Assembly (NCBI GenBank): GCA_021823045.1
Contig: JAKAPB010000015.1
Coordinates: forward strand, 1-12,727
DNA from: Actinomycetes bacterium
GTDB taxonomy: Bacteria; Actinomycetota; Acidimicrobiia; Acidimicrobiales; Acidimicrobiaceae
DNA length: 12,727 nucleotides
Direction of reading: 5' to 3'
This document shows positions 6,063 through 12,727 of this stretch, piece after piece. Made by a program: the position numbers and the translations under genes. Under the pieces are notes generated by a model that was given only the letters and a program-made list of their open reading frames with translations, was not told where the DNA came from and did not search any database. Numbering within the stretch: position 1 is the stretch's first letter; every line of letters begins with the position of its first letter.

Positions 6063-7631
6063 ATGTCAGTAGAACCGGCCTCTGCGCTTGAATCCGGCTC
6101 GTCCACGCGAGACCGCACCGTATTCATGGCCATCGTTGCATTAATGTTGGCAATGCTGCTGTCGGCACTCGACCAGACCATCGTCGCAACTGCCCTTCCA
6201 ACAATCGCCGGAGACCTAGGCGGGCTCAACCACCTCTCCTGGGTAGTTACCGCCTACTTAATAACGTCGACCATCTCAACTCCCCTTTGGGGCAAATTGG
6301 GTGACCTTTATGGTCGAAAAAAGCTATTCCAAGCTTCCATTGTCATATTCCTTTTGGGATCAGCGCTTTCTGGAATCTCACACTCTATGGCTCAGCTGAT
6401 TGCCTTCCGAGCGTTGCAGGGAATCGGAGGTGGGGGTTTAATCGTAGGGTCGCAGTCCATTATTGGTGACATAGTTTCACCCCGAGAGCGGGGTAAATAC
6501 CAGGGACTTTTCGGTGCGGTTTTTGGGCTCGCCTCAATAGCAGGCCCGCTGCTCGGCGGATTTTTCACCGACAACCTGAGTTGGAGATGGGTTTTCTACA
6601 TTAACATTCCCATCGGTGTCGTCGCACTCGCAGTTATCGCCACCGTCCTTCACCTGCCGGTTCAGCGTCGAACTCATAAGATCGATTACTTAGGATCTGC
6701 ACTGTTGGGCGTCGCAGTAACCATTATCATCCTCGTCACTACGTGGGGAGGAAGTACCTATCCTTGGAAGTCGCCGACGATAATTCTGCTCAGTGCGTTT
6801 AGCGCGGTTTTACTAGTGATATTCGTCTTAGTAGAGCGGGTAGCATCAGAACCCCTCCTTCCGCTCGGCCTTTTCAAAAACGCTATTTTTACCGTTACGT
6901 CCTCGATGGGATTCATAGTCGGTTTCTCAATGTTCGGCGCCATTATCTTCTTACCGACATTTCTGCAGACCGTTTTCGGAGCCTCGCCGACCATGTCTGG
7001 GCTCGAGCTACTTCCTTTGATGCTCGGGGTCGTGGGGACCTCTATTACTACCGGACTATTGATCACGAAACATGGACGATACAAGATCTACCCGATTATT
7101 GGTACCCTTCTGATGTCCATTGGTCTATTTCTGCTTTCCATGATGACGGCGACCACCAGCCTCTTCGTAGCGTCGGTGTTCATGTTTGTTCTCGGCCTAG
7201 GACTCGGCGCGGTAATGCAGGTCCTAGTCGTGGCAGTACAGAATGCGGTCCCGTACGAGTACCTTGGAACCGCTACTTCAGCGGCCACTTTTTTCAGGTC
7301 GATTGGAGGATCGTTTGGGGTCGCGGTCTACGGAGCAATATTCAATGCTCGCCTCAGTACAAACCTCCACAGATACCTGCCCCCAGCCGCCTTCAGCCTC
7401 ATCAAGGGCCAAAGCATTGCAATAAGTCCTTCTGCTCTAGACAAACTGCCCACTCCGATCAGGCACGGATTCATACTTGCCTTTTCCCATTCAATCGACA
7501 CCGTTTTTCTGATTGCGGTTCCAATCGCCGCAGTATCATTTGTCCTTTCCATCTTCGTGAAGCAGGTTCCCCTAAGGGAGCATGCATTCGTGGACTCGGA
7601 GGCCGGTCTCTCGGGGTTTGTGTCAGAGTAA
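6063..7631 (+). CDS. MFS drug exporter, DHA2 (EmrB/QacA) family
   Basis: The protein has 522 residues, the usual size for 14-helix DHA2 transporters. The ATG at 6063 follows AAGGGG (6052-6057) at 5 nt. Motifs seen are the D1-type [17 protein letters not shown] (36-52), motif [12 protein letters not shown] (77-87), motif [11 protein letters not shown] (115-124, Arg116) and antiporter motif [17 protein letters not shown] (151-166). Strongly hydrophobic segments recur through the rest of the chain. Such proteins sit in the cytoplasmic membrane and expel hydrophobic compounds in exchange for protons. The substrate is not predictable here. A divergent TetR gene and a shared palindrome suggest ligand-induced expression. 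No membrane-fusion (EmrA-like) partner is adjacent, which fits a single-membrane or stand-alone exporter. Confidence 0.93.
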   Translation: MSVEPASALESGSSTRDRTVFMAIVALMLAMLLSALDQTIVATALPTIAGDLGGLNHLSWVVTAYLITSTISTPLWGKLGDLYGRKKLFQASIVIFLLGSALSGISHSMAQLIAFRALQGIGGGGLIVGSQSIIGDIVSPRERGKYQGLFGAVFGLASIAGPLLGGFFTDNLSWRWVFYINIPIGVVALAVIATVLHLPVQRRTHKIDYLGSALLGVAVTIIILVTTWGGSTYPWKSPTIILLSAFSAVLLVIFVLVERVASEPLLPLGLFKNAIFTVTSSMGFIVGFSMFGAIIFLPTFLQTVFGASPTMSGLELLPLMLGVVGTSITTGLLITKHGRYKIYPIIGTLLMSIGLFLLSMMTATTSLFVASVFMFVLGLGLGAVMQVLVVAVQNAVPYEYLGTATSAATFFRSIGGSFGVAVYGAIFNARLSTNLHRYLPPAAFSLIKGQSIAISPSALDKLPTPIRHGFILAFSHSIDTVFLIAVPIAAVSFVLSIFVKQVPLREHAFVDSEAGLSGFVSE

Positions 7632-7672
7632 TCGAGTCCTTAGTTTTTGATGACCTGGGCGGCAGGAGCTAG

Positions 7673-7792
7673 ATGGCTGCTGCTAGGCCAGTGCTTATGG
7701 CGCCCGATATATCTACTGACAATGACGAAGCAGCAAAATATGCGCGTCGAAAAACCATCGACTCCCAAATCCTCAGTAGACTAAACAACTAA
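7673..7792 (+). CDS. Possible small protein of 39 residues, unrecognised
   Basis: An ATG at 7673 is preceded by AGGAG (7664-7668) with a short 4-nt spacer and opens 39 codons to TAA (7790-7792). The product starts MAAARPVLMAPD and ends SQILSRLNN. It is hydrophilic, with an acidic middle (STDNDEAA) and a basic stretch (KYARRK), and has no signal peptide or membrane segment. I recognise no family. It lies 41 bp after the exporter stop codon and could be cotranscribed with it. An ORF this short can arise by chance, so the ribosome binding site is the only positive evidence. Confidence 0.25.
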   Translation: MAAARPVLMAPDISTDNDEAAKYARRKTIDSQILSRLNN

Positions 7793-8001
7793 CAAAACGG
7801 CAGCTAGTCGGGAGTTGGCTTTGATTGTGACAATTAACTTGACCGTCGAAAATGTCCGATAGGTGCCTGAGTTTTGCATTTAGATTTGGCACAAGCTCTG
7901 ACCCGAAAAGCCCGGATCGGTGCAGGTGGACAGGCTTTGTGGCGTCTTTACGAAACTGAACTGCAAAATCGTGAGAAAACTTACTGAAGTAACGGGTAAC
8001 C
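7793..8001 (+). other. Spacer upstream of pilB
   Basis: About 210 bp must hold the promoter of the pil genes unless they are read from upstream, but no convincing -35/-10 pair was seen. Weak inverted repeats are present: GTGCC / GGCAC (7863-7867 and 7888-7892) and AAAGCC / GGCTTT (7907-7912 and 7933-7938). I looked for a cyclic-di-GMP riboswitch here, given the MshEN region of PilB, and did not find its conserved core. Confidence 0.4.
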
Positions 8002-9762
8002 ATGGCCGATAAAAGACCAGTGACCACGACTTATCCACAACCGGCACAGGGCCAGAACGGCGCTAATAGACGGGTCGCGCCATCCGGGAACTTCATTTCG
8101 CCTCTGGGTAGGGCAATAATTGCCGCAGGATTAGTTTCAGAAGATCAGATGAAGGCGGCGGTAGAGGAGGCTAGGGCCACACAGGTCTCACTGAATCGTG
8201 TGTTGGTCGCCCGCAAGCTAGTAGACGAACGGACCATGGCCGAGATAATGGCAAAACGTCTCGGTCTCGAACTCGTGGATCTATCTCGAATCAATCTCGA
8301 TCCAACTGCGGTATCCGCTATACCCAACCAGCTAGCAAAGAAGCATGAGATCCTACCAATCGCATGGAAAGACTCGAAACTAGTTGTCGCAATGGCGGAC
8401 TCATCGGACCTAGTCGCCCTGGATGACGTACGAACGATCACCCAACGTGAACTGATCGTTGTGATAGCTACCAGGTCTGACCTGATCCAAACTATCGAAC
8501 GGTCTGTCCGCTTTGATGATGCGCTTGACGCAACTTCGCAGGCAGCTGCTGACCAAGTTGCCGACACGGATACCTCCACCCTGACAGTGGACGTTATCGA
8601 AGACGCTCCGATAGTAAAACTCGTCAACATTACCCTCGCCCAGGCGGTGCAGCAACGCGCATCGGACATCCACATCGAACCAGGCGAAGATGAAGTCAGA
8701 ATTCGACTCAGGATCGACGGGGTTCTACACGAGGTAAACAGGTTCCCAAAGGTCCTACTCTCGGGCATCGTTTCGAGGCTCAAGATTATGGCCAACCTAA
8801 ACATCGCTGAAAGGCGTATACCCCAAGACGGGCGAATGTCGGGAACCTTGGCCGGCCAAACCGTTGATATGCGTATTGCCACCATGCCAACGGTGGCCGG
8901 AGAGAAAATAGTCATTCGAATCCTAGATAAGTCGACCGCCCTCTTGGAGCTTGGTCAACTCGGATTTATGAAAGAGACCCTCGATCAGTATGAGGCATGC
9001 TTCCGGAGGCCCTACGGGACAATTTTGGTTACCGGACCTACCGGATCTGGCAAATCGACAACTCTTTATGCAACCCTGAATCAGATCAATCATGAATCAA
9101 GAAACCTAATAACCGTCGAGGATCCCGTCGAATATCGCCTTCCTGGCGTCACGCAGGTTCAGGTAAATACTAAAGCCGGATTGACATTTGCATCCGCCCT
9201 AAGGTCAATTCTGCGCTCGGACCCAGACATCATACTTGTCGGGGAAATTCGAGACCAAGAAACGGCAATTATTGCAATTGAAGCCGCCCTAACTGGCCAC
9301 TTGGTACTTTCCAGTGTCCACACCAACGACTCGGTTTCGACACCTTCGAGGTTGGCGGAAATGGGAATTGCTCCGTATCTAATCGCCTCTTCTTTGGACT
9401 GTATAGTCGCCCAGCGCCTGACAAGAAAGCTGTGCGATAATTGCAAAGTGGCCTATACCCCTACACTTTCGGAGCTGCGATCGGCGCGTTGGCCAGAAGA
9501 CAAGATTCCCCCTCCTGAAAAGGCATTTAAGGCCGGGGGATGTCCCCGATGTGCTGGAACCGGATTCCTGGGAAGGTTTGGTCTGCACGAAGTCCTCATA
9601 ATCAGTGAAGAAATTGAGCACGCCATCGCTGAAGGTGCTAGAACAGACACAATAAGACAGTTGGCGAAATCATCAAATATGCAGACAATGAAGGATGTCG
9701 GCCTTTACCACGTCGCATTGGGAAATACCTCGCTCGAGGAAATTCTCCGAGTTGTTTCGTAA
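8002..9762 (+). CDS. pilB: Type IV pilus extension ATPase PilB (GspE family) with MshEN-like N-terminus
   Basis: This 586-residue hexameric cytoplasmic ATPase type powers pilus extension through PilC. An N-terminal MshEN-type region (about 33-170) carries two tandem segments, LGRAIIAAGLVSEDQM and LNRVLVARKLVDERTM. In relatives this region binds cyclic di-GMP, but several consensus positions differ here, so binding is uncertain. The ATPase core has Walker A GPTGSGKST (345-353), the Asp box TVEDPVEY (371-378), Walker B DPDIILVGE (407-415) and the His box TGHLVLSSVHTND (431-443). A zinc-type four-cysteine motif follows: CDNC (478-481) and CPRC (514-517). The zinc motif and ILRSDPDIILVGEIRD favour PilB over PilT. 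The ATG at 8002 has only a weak ribosome binding site. pilT follows after 44 bp, consistent with an operon. Confidence 0.95.
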   Translation: MADKRPVTTTYPQPAQGQNGANRRVAPSGNFISPLGRAIIAAGLVSEDQMKAAVEEARATQVSLNRVLVARKLVDERTMAEIMAKRLGLELVDLSRINLDPTAVSAIPNQLAKKHEILPIAWKDSKLVVAMADSSDLVALDDVRTITQRELIVVIATRSDLIQTIERSVRFDDALDATSQAAADQVADTDTSTLTVDVIEDAPIVKLVNITLAQAVQQRASDIHIEPGEDEVRIRLRIDGVLHEVNRFPKVLLSGIVSRLKIMANLNIAERRIPQDGRMSGTLAGQTVDMRIATMPTVAGEKIVIRILDKSTALLELGQLGFMKETLDQYEACFRRPYGTILVTGPTGSGKSTTLYATLNQINHESRNLITVEDPVEYRLPGVTQVQVNTKAGLTFASALRSILRSDPDIILVGEIRDQETAIIAIEAALTGHLVLSSVHTNDSVSTPSRLAEMGIAPYLIASSLDCIVAQRLTRKLCDNCKVAYTPTLSELRSARWPEDKIPPPEKAFKAGGCPRCAGTGFLGRFGLHEVLIISEEIEHAIAEGARTDTIRQLAKSSNMQTMKDVGLYHVALGNTSLEEILRVVS

Positions 9763-9793
9763 ACTGGGTGTCGTAGTGGATGTGCCCGATTCA

Positions 9794-9800
9794 AGAAGGA
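9794..9800 (+). promoter_or_regulatory. Ribosome binding site that decides the pilT start
   Basis: AGAAGGA lies 6 nt before ATG 9807 and only 3 nt before ATG 9804. The frame is also open from an ATG at 9780, but that codon has no comparable site. The spacing favours 9807. Confidence 0.6.
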
Positions 9801-9806
9801 CAGATG

Positions 9807-10952
9807 ATGAGTGATCCCCAGATAACTACCAAATCAGCACCGAGCACTAATTCATCATCTGAAACGTCCTCCCTCCTACGGGAAAAGGTCAGCATAAGCG
9901 CACTGCTGCAGATACTGGTAGAGGCGGGTGGATCCGACCTGCACCTAAGCGCCGGGTTGATACCTACCGTCAGGGTAAATGGCGAACTTCTGCAGATCCC
10001 CAACCATGAACGAATTGACGCTAGGCGGCTAAGGGAACTCATCTACACAATGCTCACCCAGAGACAAAGGGAGCGCTTCGAGGAGGACCTGGAGCTCGAC
10101 GGTTCTTATTCTGTCCCCGAAGTCGGTCGATTCAGGTTCAACATTATGCAGCAGCGTGGCTCGGTGGGTGCAGTTTTCCGATATATCCCTTTCGAAATCC
10201 CGGGATTAGAAACCCTTGGCCTACCACCGATCGTCGAAAAGTTGACCACCATCCCGAGGGGACTGGTACTTGCTACCGGACCGACGGGATCAGGAAAGTC
10301 AACTACCCTCGCTGCGATATTAGATCGGGTGAACTCCACAAGAAAGTGTCACATCGTCACCATCGAGGATCCGATCGAGTATCTGTATCGACACAAGCTC
10401 GCCGTTGTAAACCAACGTGAGGTTGGTGCGGACACAAAAGGCTTCGGAAACGCCCTGAGGCACGTCCTGAGGCAAGACCCTGATGTAATACTGGTAGGTG
10501 AAATGAGGGATCTGGAGACAATTTCCTCGGCCATCACAGCGGCAGAAACCGGTCACTTTGTGCTCGCAAGCTTGCACACCCAAGACGCCCCGCAAGCGAT
10601 AGACAGAATTGTCGACGTCTTCCCCCCCTACCAGCAGCAGCAGATTCGGGTGCAGCTCGCAAGCACCGTTCAAGCAATCGTCACCCAGCAACTCCTACCC
10701 AATGCCCAAGGGACGGGAAGGGTGCTAGCTTGCGAGGTCCTGGTGGCAACACCTGCGGTGCGAAACCTGATAAGAGAGGCAAAAGTGCACCAGATCTACT
10801 CCTCTATGCAGGCTGGTGGCCAATATGGAATGATGACCATGGATAGTTCCCTTGCAGCGTTGGTAAAGGCCGGGAAGATAACCCAAGCCACGGCATTTTC
10901 CGCAAGCTCCAATCCAGAGGACCTAAAGAGACTGCTAGCGGGGAGTAGATAA
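9807..10952 (+). CDS. pilT: Type IV pilus retraction ATPase PilT
   Basis: The protein has 381 residues from ATG 9807 (9804 and 9780 are alternatives adding 1 or 9). PilT is the motor that drives pilus retraction and twitching. Numbering from 9807, the PAS-like N-terminal domain begins near SISALLQILVEAGGSDLHLS (29-48). Then come Walker A GPTGSGKST (158-166), the Asp box TIEDPIEY (185-192), Walker B DPDVILVGE (224-232), the His box TGHFVLASLHTQDA (248-261) and the PilT signature VRNLIREAK (317-325, close to the family AIRNLIRE motif needed for retraction). It lacks the four-cysteine motif of PilB. The first 25 residues are Ser/Thr-rich and poorly conserved-looking. The stop is 3 nt before pilC, implying translational coupling. 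Confidence 0.95.
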   Translation: MSDPQITTKSAPSTNSSSETSSLLREKVSISALLQILVEAGGSDLHLSAGLIPTVRVNGELLQIPNHERIDARRLRELIYTMLTQRQRERFEEDLELDGSYSVPEVGRFRFNIMQQRGSVGAVFRYIPFEIPGLETLGLPPIVEKLTTIPRGLVLATGPTGSGKSTTLAAILDRVNSTRKCHIVTIEDPIEYLYRHKLAVVNQREVGADTKGFGNALRHVLRQDPDVILVGEMRDLETISSAITAAETGHFVLASLHTQDAPQAIDRIVDVFPPYQQQQIRVQLASTVQAIVTQQLLPNAQGTGRVLACEVLVATPAVRNLIREAKVHQIYSSMQAGGQYGMMTMDSSLAALVKAGKITQATAFSASSNPEDLKRLLAGSR

Positions 10953-10955
10953 GAA

Positions 10956-12176
10956 ATGCCAGATACGTATACCTACAGGGCCCGGGAAAAGTCTGGAAAG
11001 ATTACCAGCGGGAAACTCGAAGCAGAAAGTCGAGAACTCGTCGTTTCCAGGCTAAGAGAGATGGGCTATCTCCCGGTTTCTGTCGTGCAAGAGCGCACTA
11101 CAGGGCTAAATACCGAAATCAACATACCTTTCCTTTCAGGCAAGGTCAAGGATAAAGACGTTTCGATCATGTGTCGACAGCTCGCCACGATGGTCAATTC
11201 TGGTATGACACTCCTTCGAGCGCTTTCCATCTTGGCGTCGCAGACTGAATCCAAGCCCCTCGCAAAAATCATTAACGAAGTGCGGCTAGACATTGAACGC
11301 GGCCAATCCTTCTCCGGGGCTTTGATACGTCACCCAAAAACCTTTGATAGGCTATTCGTCGCCATGGTCCGATCTGGCGAAACAGGTGGTGCATTAGACG
11401 ACGTACTGCTCCGTCTGGCGACCAGTCTTGAAAAGCAGGTCGAACTGAAGCGTAAGATAAAGTCCGCAATGACCTACCCAATAGCGGTCTTAATACTCGT
11501 GCTAGTCATACTCACGGCGATGCTGCTTTTTGTAGTACCTACCTTTCAGAAAATCTTTGCCACCCTTCATGGGACCCTTCCACTTCCAACACGAATCCTC
11601 CTCGATGTCTCACATATTGCCGTCACCTTCGCTCCCCTGCTAATCGTCTTCTACGCCGGTGTCGCCTACGGCTTCGTACGATTTGCCCGTTCGAAGAGGG
11701 GAAGGGACATCTTGGATCGGCTGATTCTAAGGGTTCCTATTTTTGGGCGACTCGCCCGAAAGTCATCGATGGTTAGGTTCTCAAAGACACTCTCGACCCT
11801 TCTGCATTCCGGGGTCCCGATCCTGGAAGCGCTTGAAATCACCAAGGAAGCCTCCGGGAACGTCGTCGTAGCCGAAGCGGTCACCGACATGCAGGTCGGC
11901 GTGAGATTTGGCGAACCGATGTCTACAAGAATGGCCACCCACCCAATCTTTCCGCCGATGGTAACGCAGATGGTAGCGGTCGGAGAAGAGTCCGGTGCCG
12001 TGGACGACATGTTAGACAAGGTAGGTACATTCTACGAGCAGGAAGTTGAAGCGCTAGTCGGATCATTGTCCTCGCTACTCGAGCCTATCCTTATCGTGGT
12101 ATTAGGAAGCGTTGTCGGCTCCATGGTGATTTCGCTTTATCTGCCAATGTTCAACGTCATCAAACTGATCAAGTGA
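10956..12176 (+). CDS. pilC: Type IV pilus inner-membrane platform protein PilC (GspF family)
   Basis: The 406-residue length is standard for the family. Two T2SSF domains are visible: roughly 67-190 (DVSIMCRQLATMVNSGMTLL ... GETGGALDDVLLRLA) and 270-390 (RFSKTLSTLLHSGVPILEAL ... GEESGAVDDMLDKVG), a clear internal duplication. Hydrophobic segments at about 171-196, 214-241 and 373-398 give the usual three membrane passes. PilC sits in the cytoplasmic membrane, contacts PilB and PilT and transmits their motion to the pilins. The ATG at 10956 follows the pilT stop by 3 nt, with GGGGAG (10939-10944) inside the end of pilT serving as a distant ribosome binding site. No pilin, pilD or pilMNO genes follow within the window. 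Confidence 0.95.
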   Translation: MPDTYTYRAREKSGKITSGKLEAESRELVVSRLREMGYLPVSVVQERTTGLNTEINIPFLSGKVKDKDVSIMCRQLATMVNSGMTLLRALSILASQTESKPLAKIINEVRLDIERGQSFSGALIRHPKTFDRLFVAMVRSGETGGALDDVLLRLATSLEKQVELKRKIKSAMTYPIAVLILVLVILTAMLLFVVPTFQKIFATLHGTLPLPTRILLDVSHIAVTFAPLLIVFYAGVAYGFVRFARSKRGRDILDRLILRVPIFGRLARKSSMVRFSKTLSTLLHSGVPILEALEITKEASGNVVVAEAVTDMQVGVRFGEPMSTRMATHPIFPPMVTQMVAVGEESGAVDDMLDKVGTFYEQEVEALVGSLSSLLEPILIVVLGSVVGSMVISLYLPMFNVIKLIK

Positions 12177-12487
12177 CCTCGACACAGCTGTCTGTACCCA
12201 TGTTTTTGGCCATTTTCACCTATAGGTAGGCGCCTATCAAACAAGGCCCACTCCTCGGCACAGCGCAGGTGGTGGCTGGTTACTTTGCATTTCAATGTCT
12301 GCCGGATTTGCCTCTTTTGATAAGAAGTAGGCTATCGACCACCGCTCCACATCACCGCCCACCGATTACAAATCAGCTTGTAGCCACCGATAAGTTGTGT
12401 TTTTAACTAAAGATAGGGAAACCTTGACCGACATTTAACTCATCTGTTCGCCATGGGTGGGTTGGCGGTGGGACGGGGGTAAGAATA
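12177..12487 (+). other. Spacer between pilC and the next gene, palindrome- and repeat-rich
   Basis: No gene was recognised. Two perfect 10-bp palindromes share one base: ACCTATAGGT (12218-12227) and TAGGCGCCTA (12227-12236). CCACCGAT occurs at 12359-12366 and 12384-12391, with a variant CCACCGCT at 12339-12346. TACAA / TTGTA (12367-12371 and 12378-12382) sit between the two exact copies. A weak stem GACA / TGTC (12181-12192), with a T-run at 12203-12207, is a poor terminator candidate for the pil transcript. CCGATAA at 12387-12393 resembles the -10 element of flagellar-type sigma factors, but I could not place a matching -35 at normal spacing. Confidence 0.45.
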
Positions 12488-12727
12488 ATGACGCAGACCG
12501 TCGACACGGTGATCTCTGAGAATTATGGGTTACACGATCAAAAGGTGGAAGTAGTCTCGACTCAGGAGGACTCACAGAGGGTTATCGCAGCGATAGCTAC
12601 TGCTGCTGGTGACTTAGGGGTCAAGCTCGCTGAAATAGGCGGGGATCTAGCCGCCATTTCGACGACCTCTAACGAGCAGCTCGAGCTCTTTAGCGAACTT
12701 AGCGCTACCACTGCTGAAATCTCCGAG
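12488..12727 (+). CDS. N-terminal part of a helical, coiled-coil-like protein; possibly a soluble chemoreceptor-type protein (3' end outside window)
   Basis: The ATG at 12488 is the only start codon in this frame after an in-frame stop at 12425-12427. A G-rich stretch (12475-12479) lies 8 nt upstream. Eighty codons are open to the window edge. The product (MTQTVDTVISENYG..., then AAIATAAGDLGVKLAEIGGD and LAAISTTSNEQLELFSEL) is rich in Ala, Thr, Ser, Glu and Leu with heptad-like hydrophobic spacing and no membrane segment or signal peptide. This composition resembles methyl-accepting chemotaxis proteins ahead of their signalling hairpin, but that hairpin motif is not in view. Another coiled-coil protein is equally possible. 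If it is a chemoreceptor, its place after the pilus motor genes would suggest control of twitching or a related taxis. That is inference. Confidence 0.65.
   Translation, partial: MTQTVDTVISENYGLHDQKVEVVSTQEDSQRVIAAIATAAGDLGVKLAEIGGDLAAISTTSNEQLELFSELSATTAEISE

Noticed and set aside
7793..8001. Cyclic-di-GMP riboswitch upstream of pilB
   Set aside because: The conserved core and the paired helices of the GEMM class could not be found. A resemblance of GGCTTTGTGGCGT to a reversed core is on the wrong strand and incomplete.
7773..8027. Minus-strand 84-codon ORF over the pilB start
   Set aside because: It overlaps the pilB N-terminus, has no motif, and would block the only room for the pilB promoter.
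8145..8915. Long minus-strand ORF (256 codons) inside pilB
   Set aside because: It lies wholly opposite the conserved pilB coding sequence, has a Ser/Thr/Ile/Arg-rich shadow composition and shows no motif.
12367..12393. Flagellar-type (sigma 28/SigD) promoter upstream of the last gene
   Set aside because: The -10-like CCGATAA is good, but the nearest CAAA is at 13 nt instead of about 15 and lacks the T of TAAA, so I note it only as a resemblance.
1..12727. CRISPR array, tRNA or rRNA genes
   Set aside because: No regularly spaced repeats with unique spacers, no tRNA cloverleaf with T-arm signature and no rRNA-like conserved stretches were seen.

Overview
The window looks like chromosomal DNA of a free-living bacterium with roughly balanced GC content by eye. 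The mix of a type IV pilus motor (pilB-pilT-pilC), a DHA2-type exporter with a divergent TetR regulator, a propionate/acetate-type CoA-transferase and a ketopantoate-reductase-like enzyme would fit an environmental actinobacterium, for example class Acidimicrobiia. That placement is an impression from protein style and cannot be proven from this window.

Layout, left to right. (1) 1-564: the 3' end of a CoA-transferase gene. (2) 565-1132: no intact gene. This stretch holds the decayed remains of an IS200/IS605-family Y1 transposase (tnpA) on the minus strand, a cluster of three small hairpins just beyond its stop codon, and a short direct repeat bracketing the whole. (3) 1133-2095: a panE-like 2-dehydropantoate 2-reductase. 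It converges on, and overlaps by 28 bp, (4) a large (831 aa) group II PLP-dependent decarboxylase on the minus strand (2068-4563). Both stop codons lie in the arms of one nested hairpin. (5) 4564-5320: a long gene-free stretch with a strong isolated hairpin and the terminator of the next gene. (6) 5321-7631: a TetR regulator and a 14-TM-type MFS exporter, transcribed divergently from a 124-bp region that carries a near-perfect 25-bp palindrome, a likely TetR operator. (7) 7632-8001: a gap with one possible 39-codon ORF and no clear promoter. (8) 8002-12176: pilB, pilT and pilC, tightly packed on the plus strand. (9) 12177-12487: a palindrome-rich spacer. (10) 12488 to the window end: the start of a helical, coiled-coil-like protein, possibly a soluble chemoreceptor-type protein.

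How the genes work together: PilB (extension ATPase with an N-terminal MshEN-type region), PilT (retraction ATPase) and PilC (inner-membrane platform) form the motor of a type IV pilus. Pilins, prepilin peptidase and alignment proteins are not in this window. The TetR/MFS pair is a standard self-contained efflux module. The CoA-transferase, PanE-like enzyme and decarboxylase are metabolic genes with no proven functional link.

I did not find a convincing undescribed multi-gene system. The points most worth a second look are the multi-frameshifted tnpA relic and its bracketing structures, the decarboxylase with a long insertion between its PLP-contacting residues, the double-duty hairpin at the convergent gene ends, the overlapping palindromes between tetR and the exporter, and the isolated hairpin at 5142-5183.
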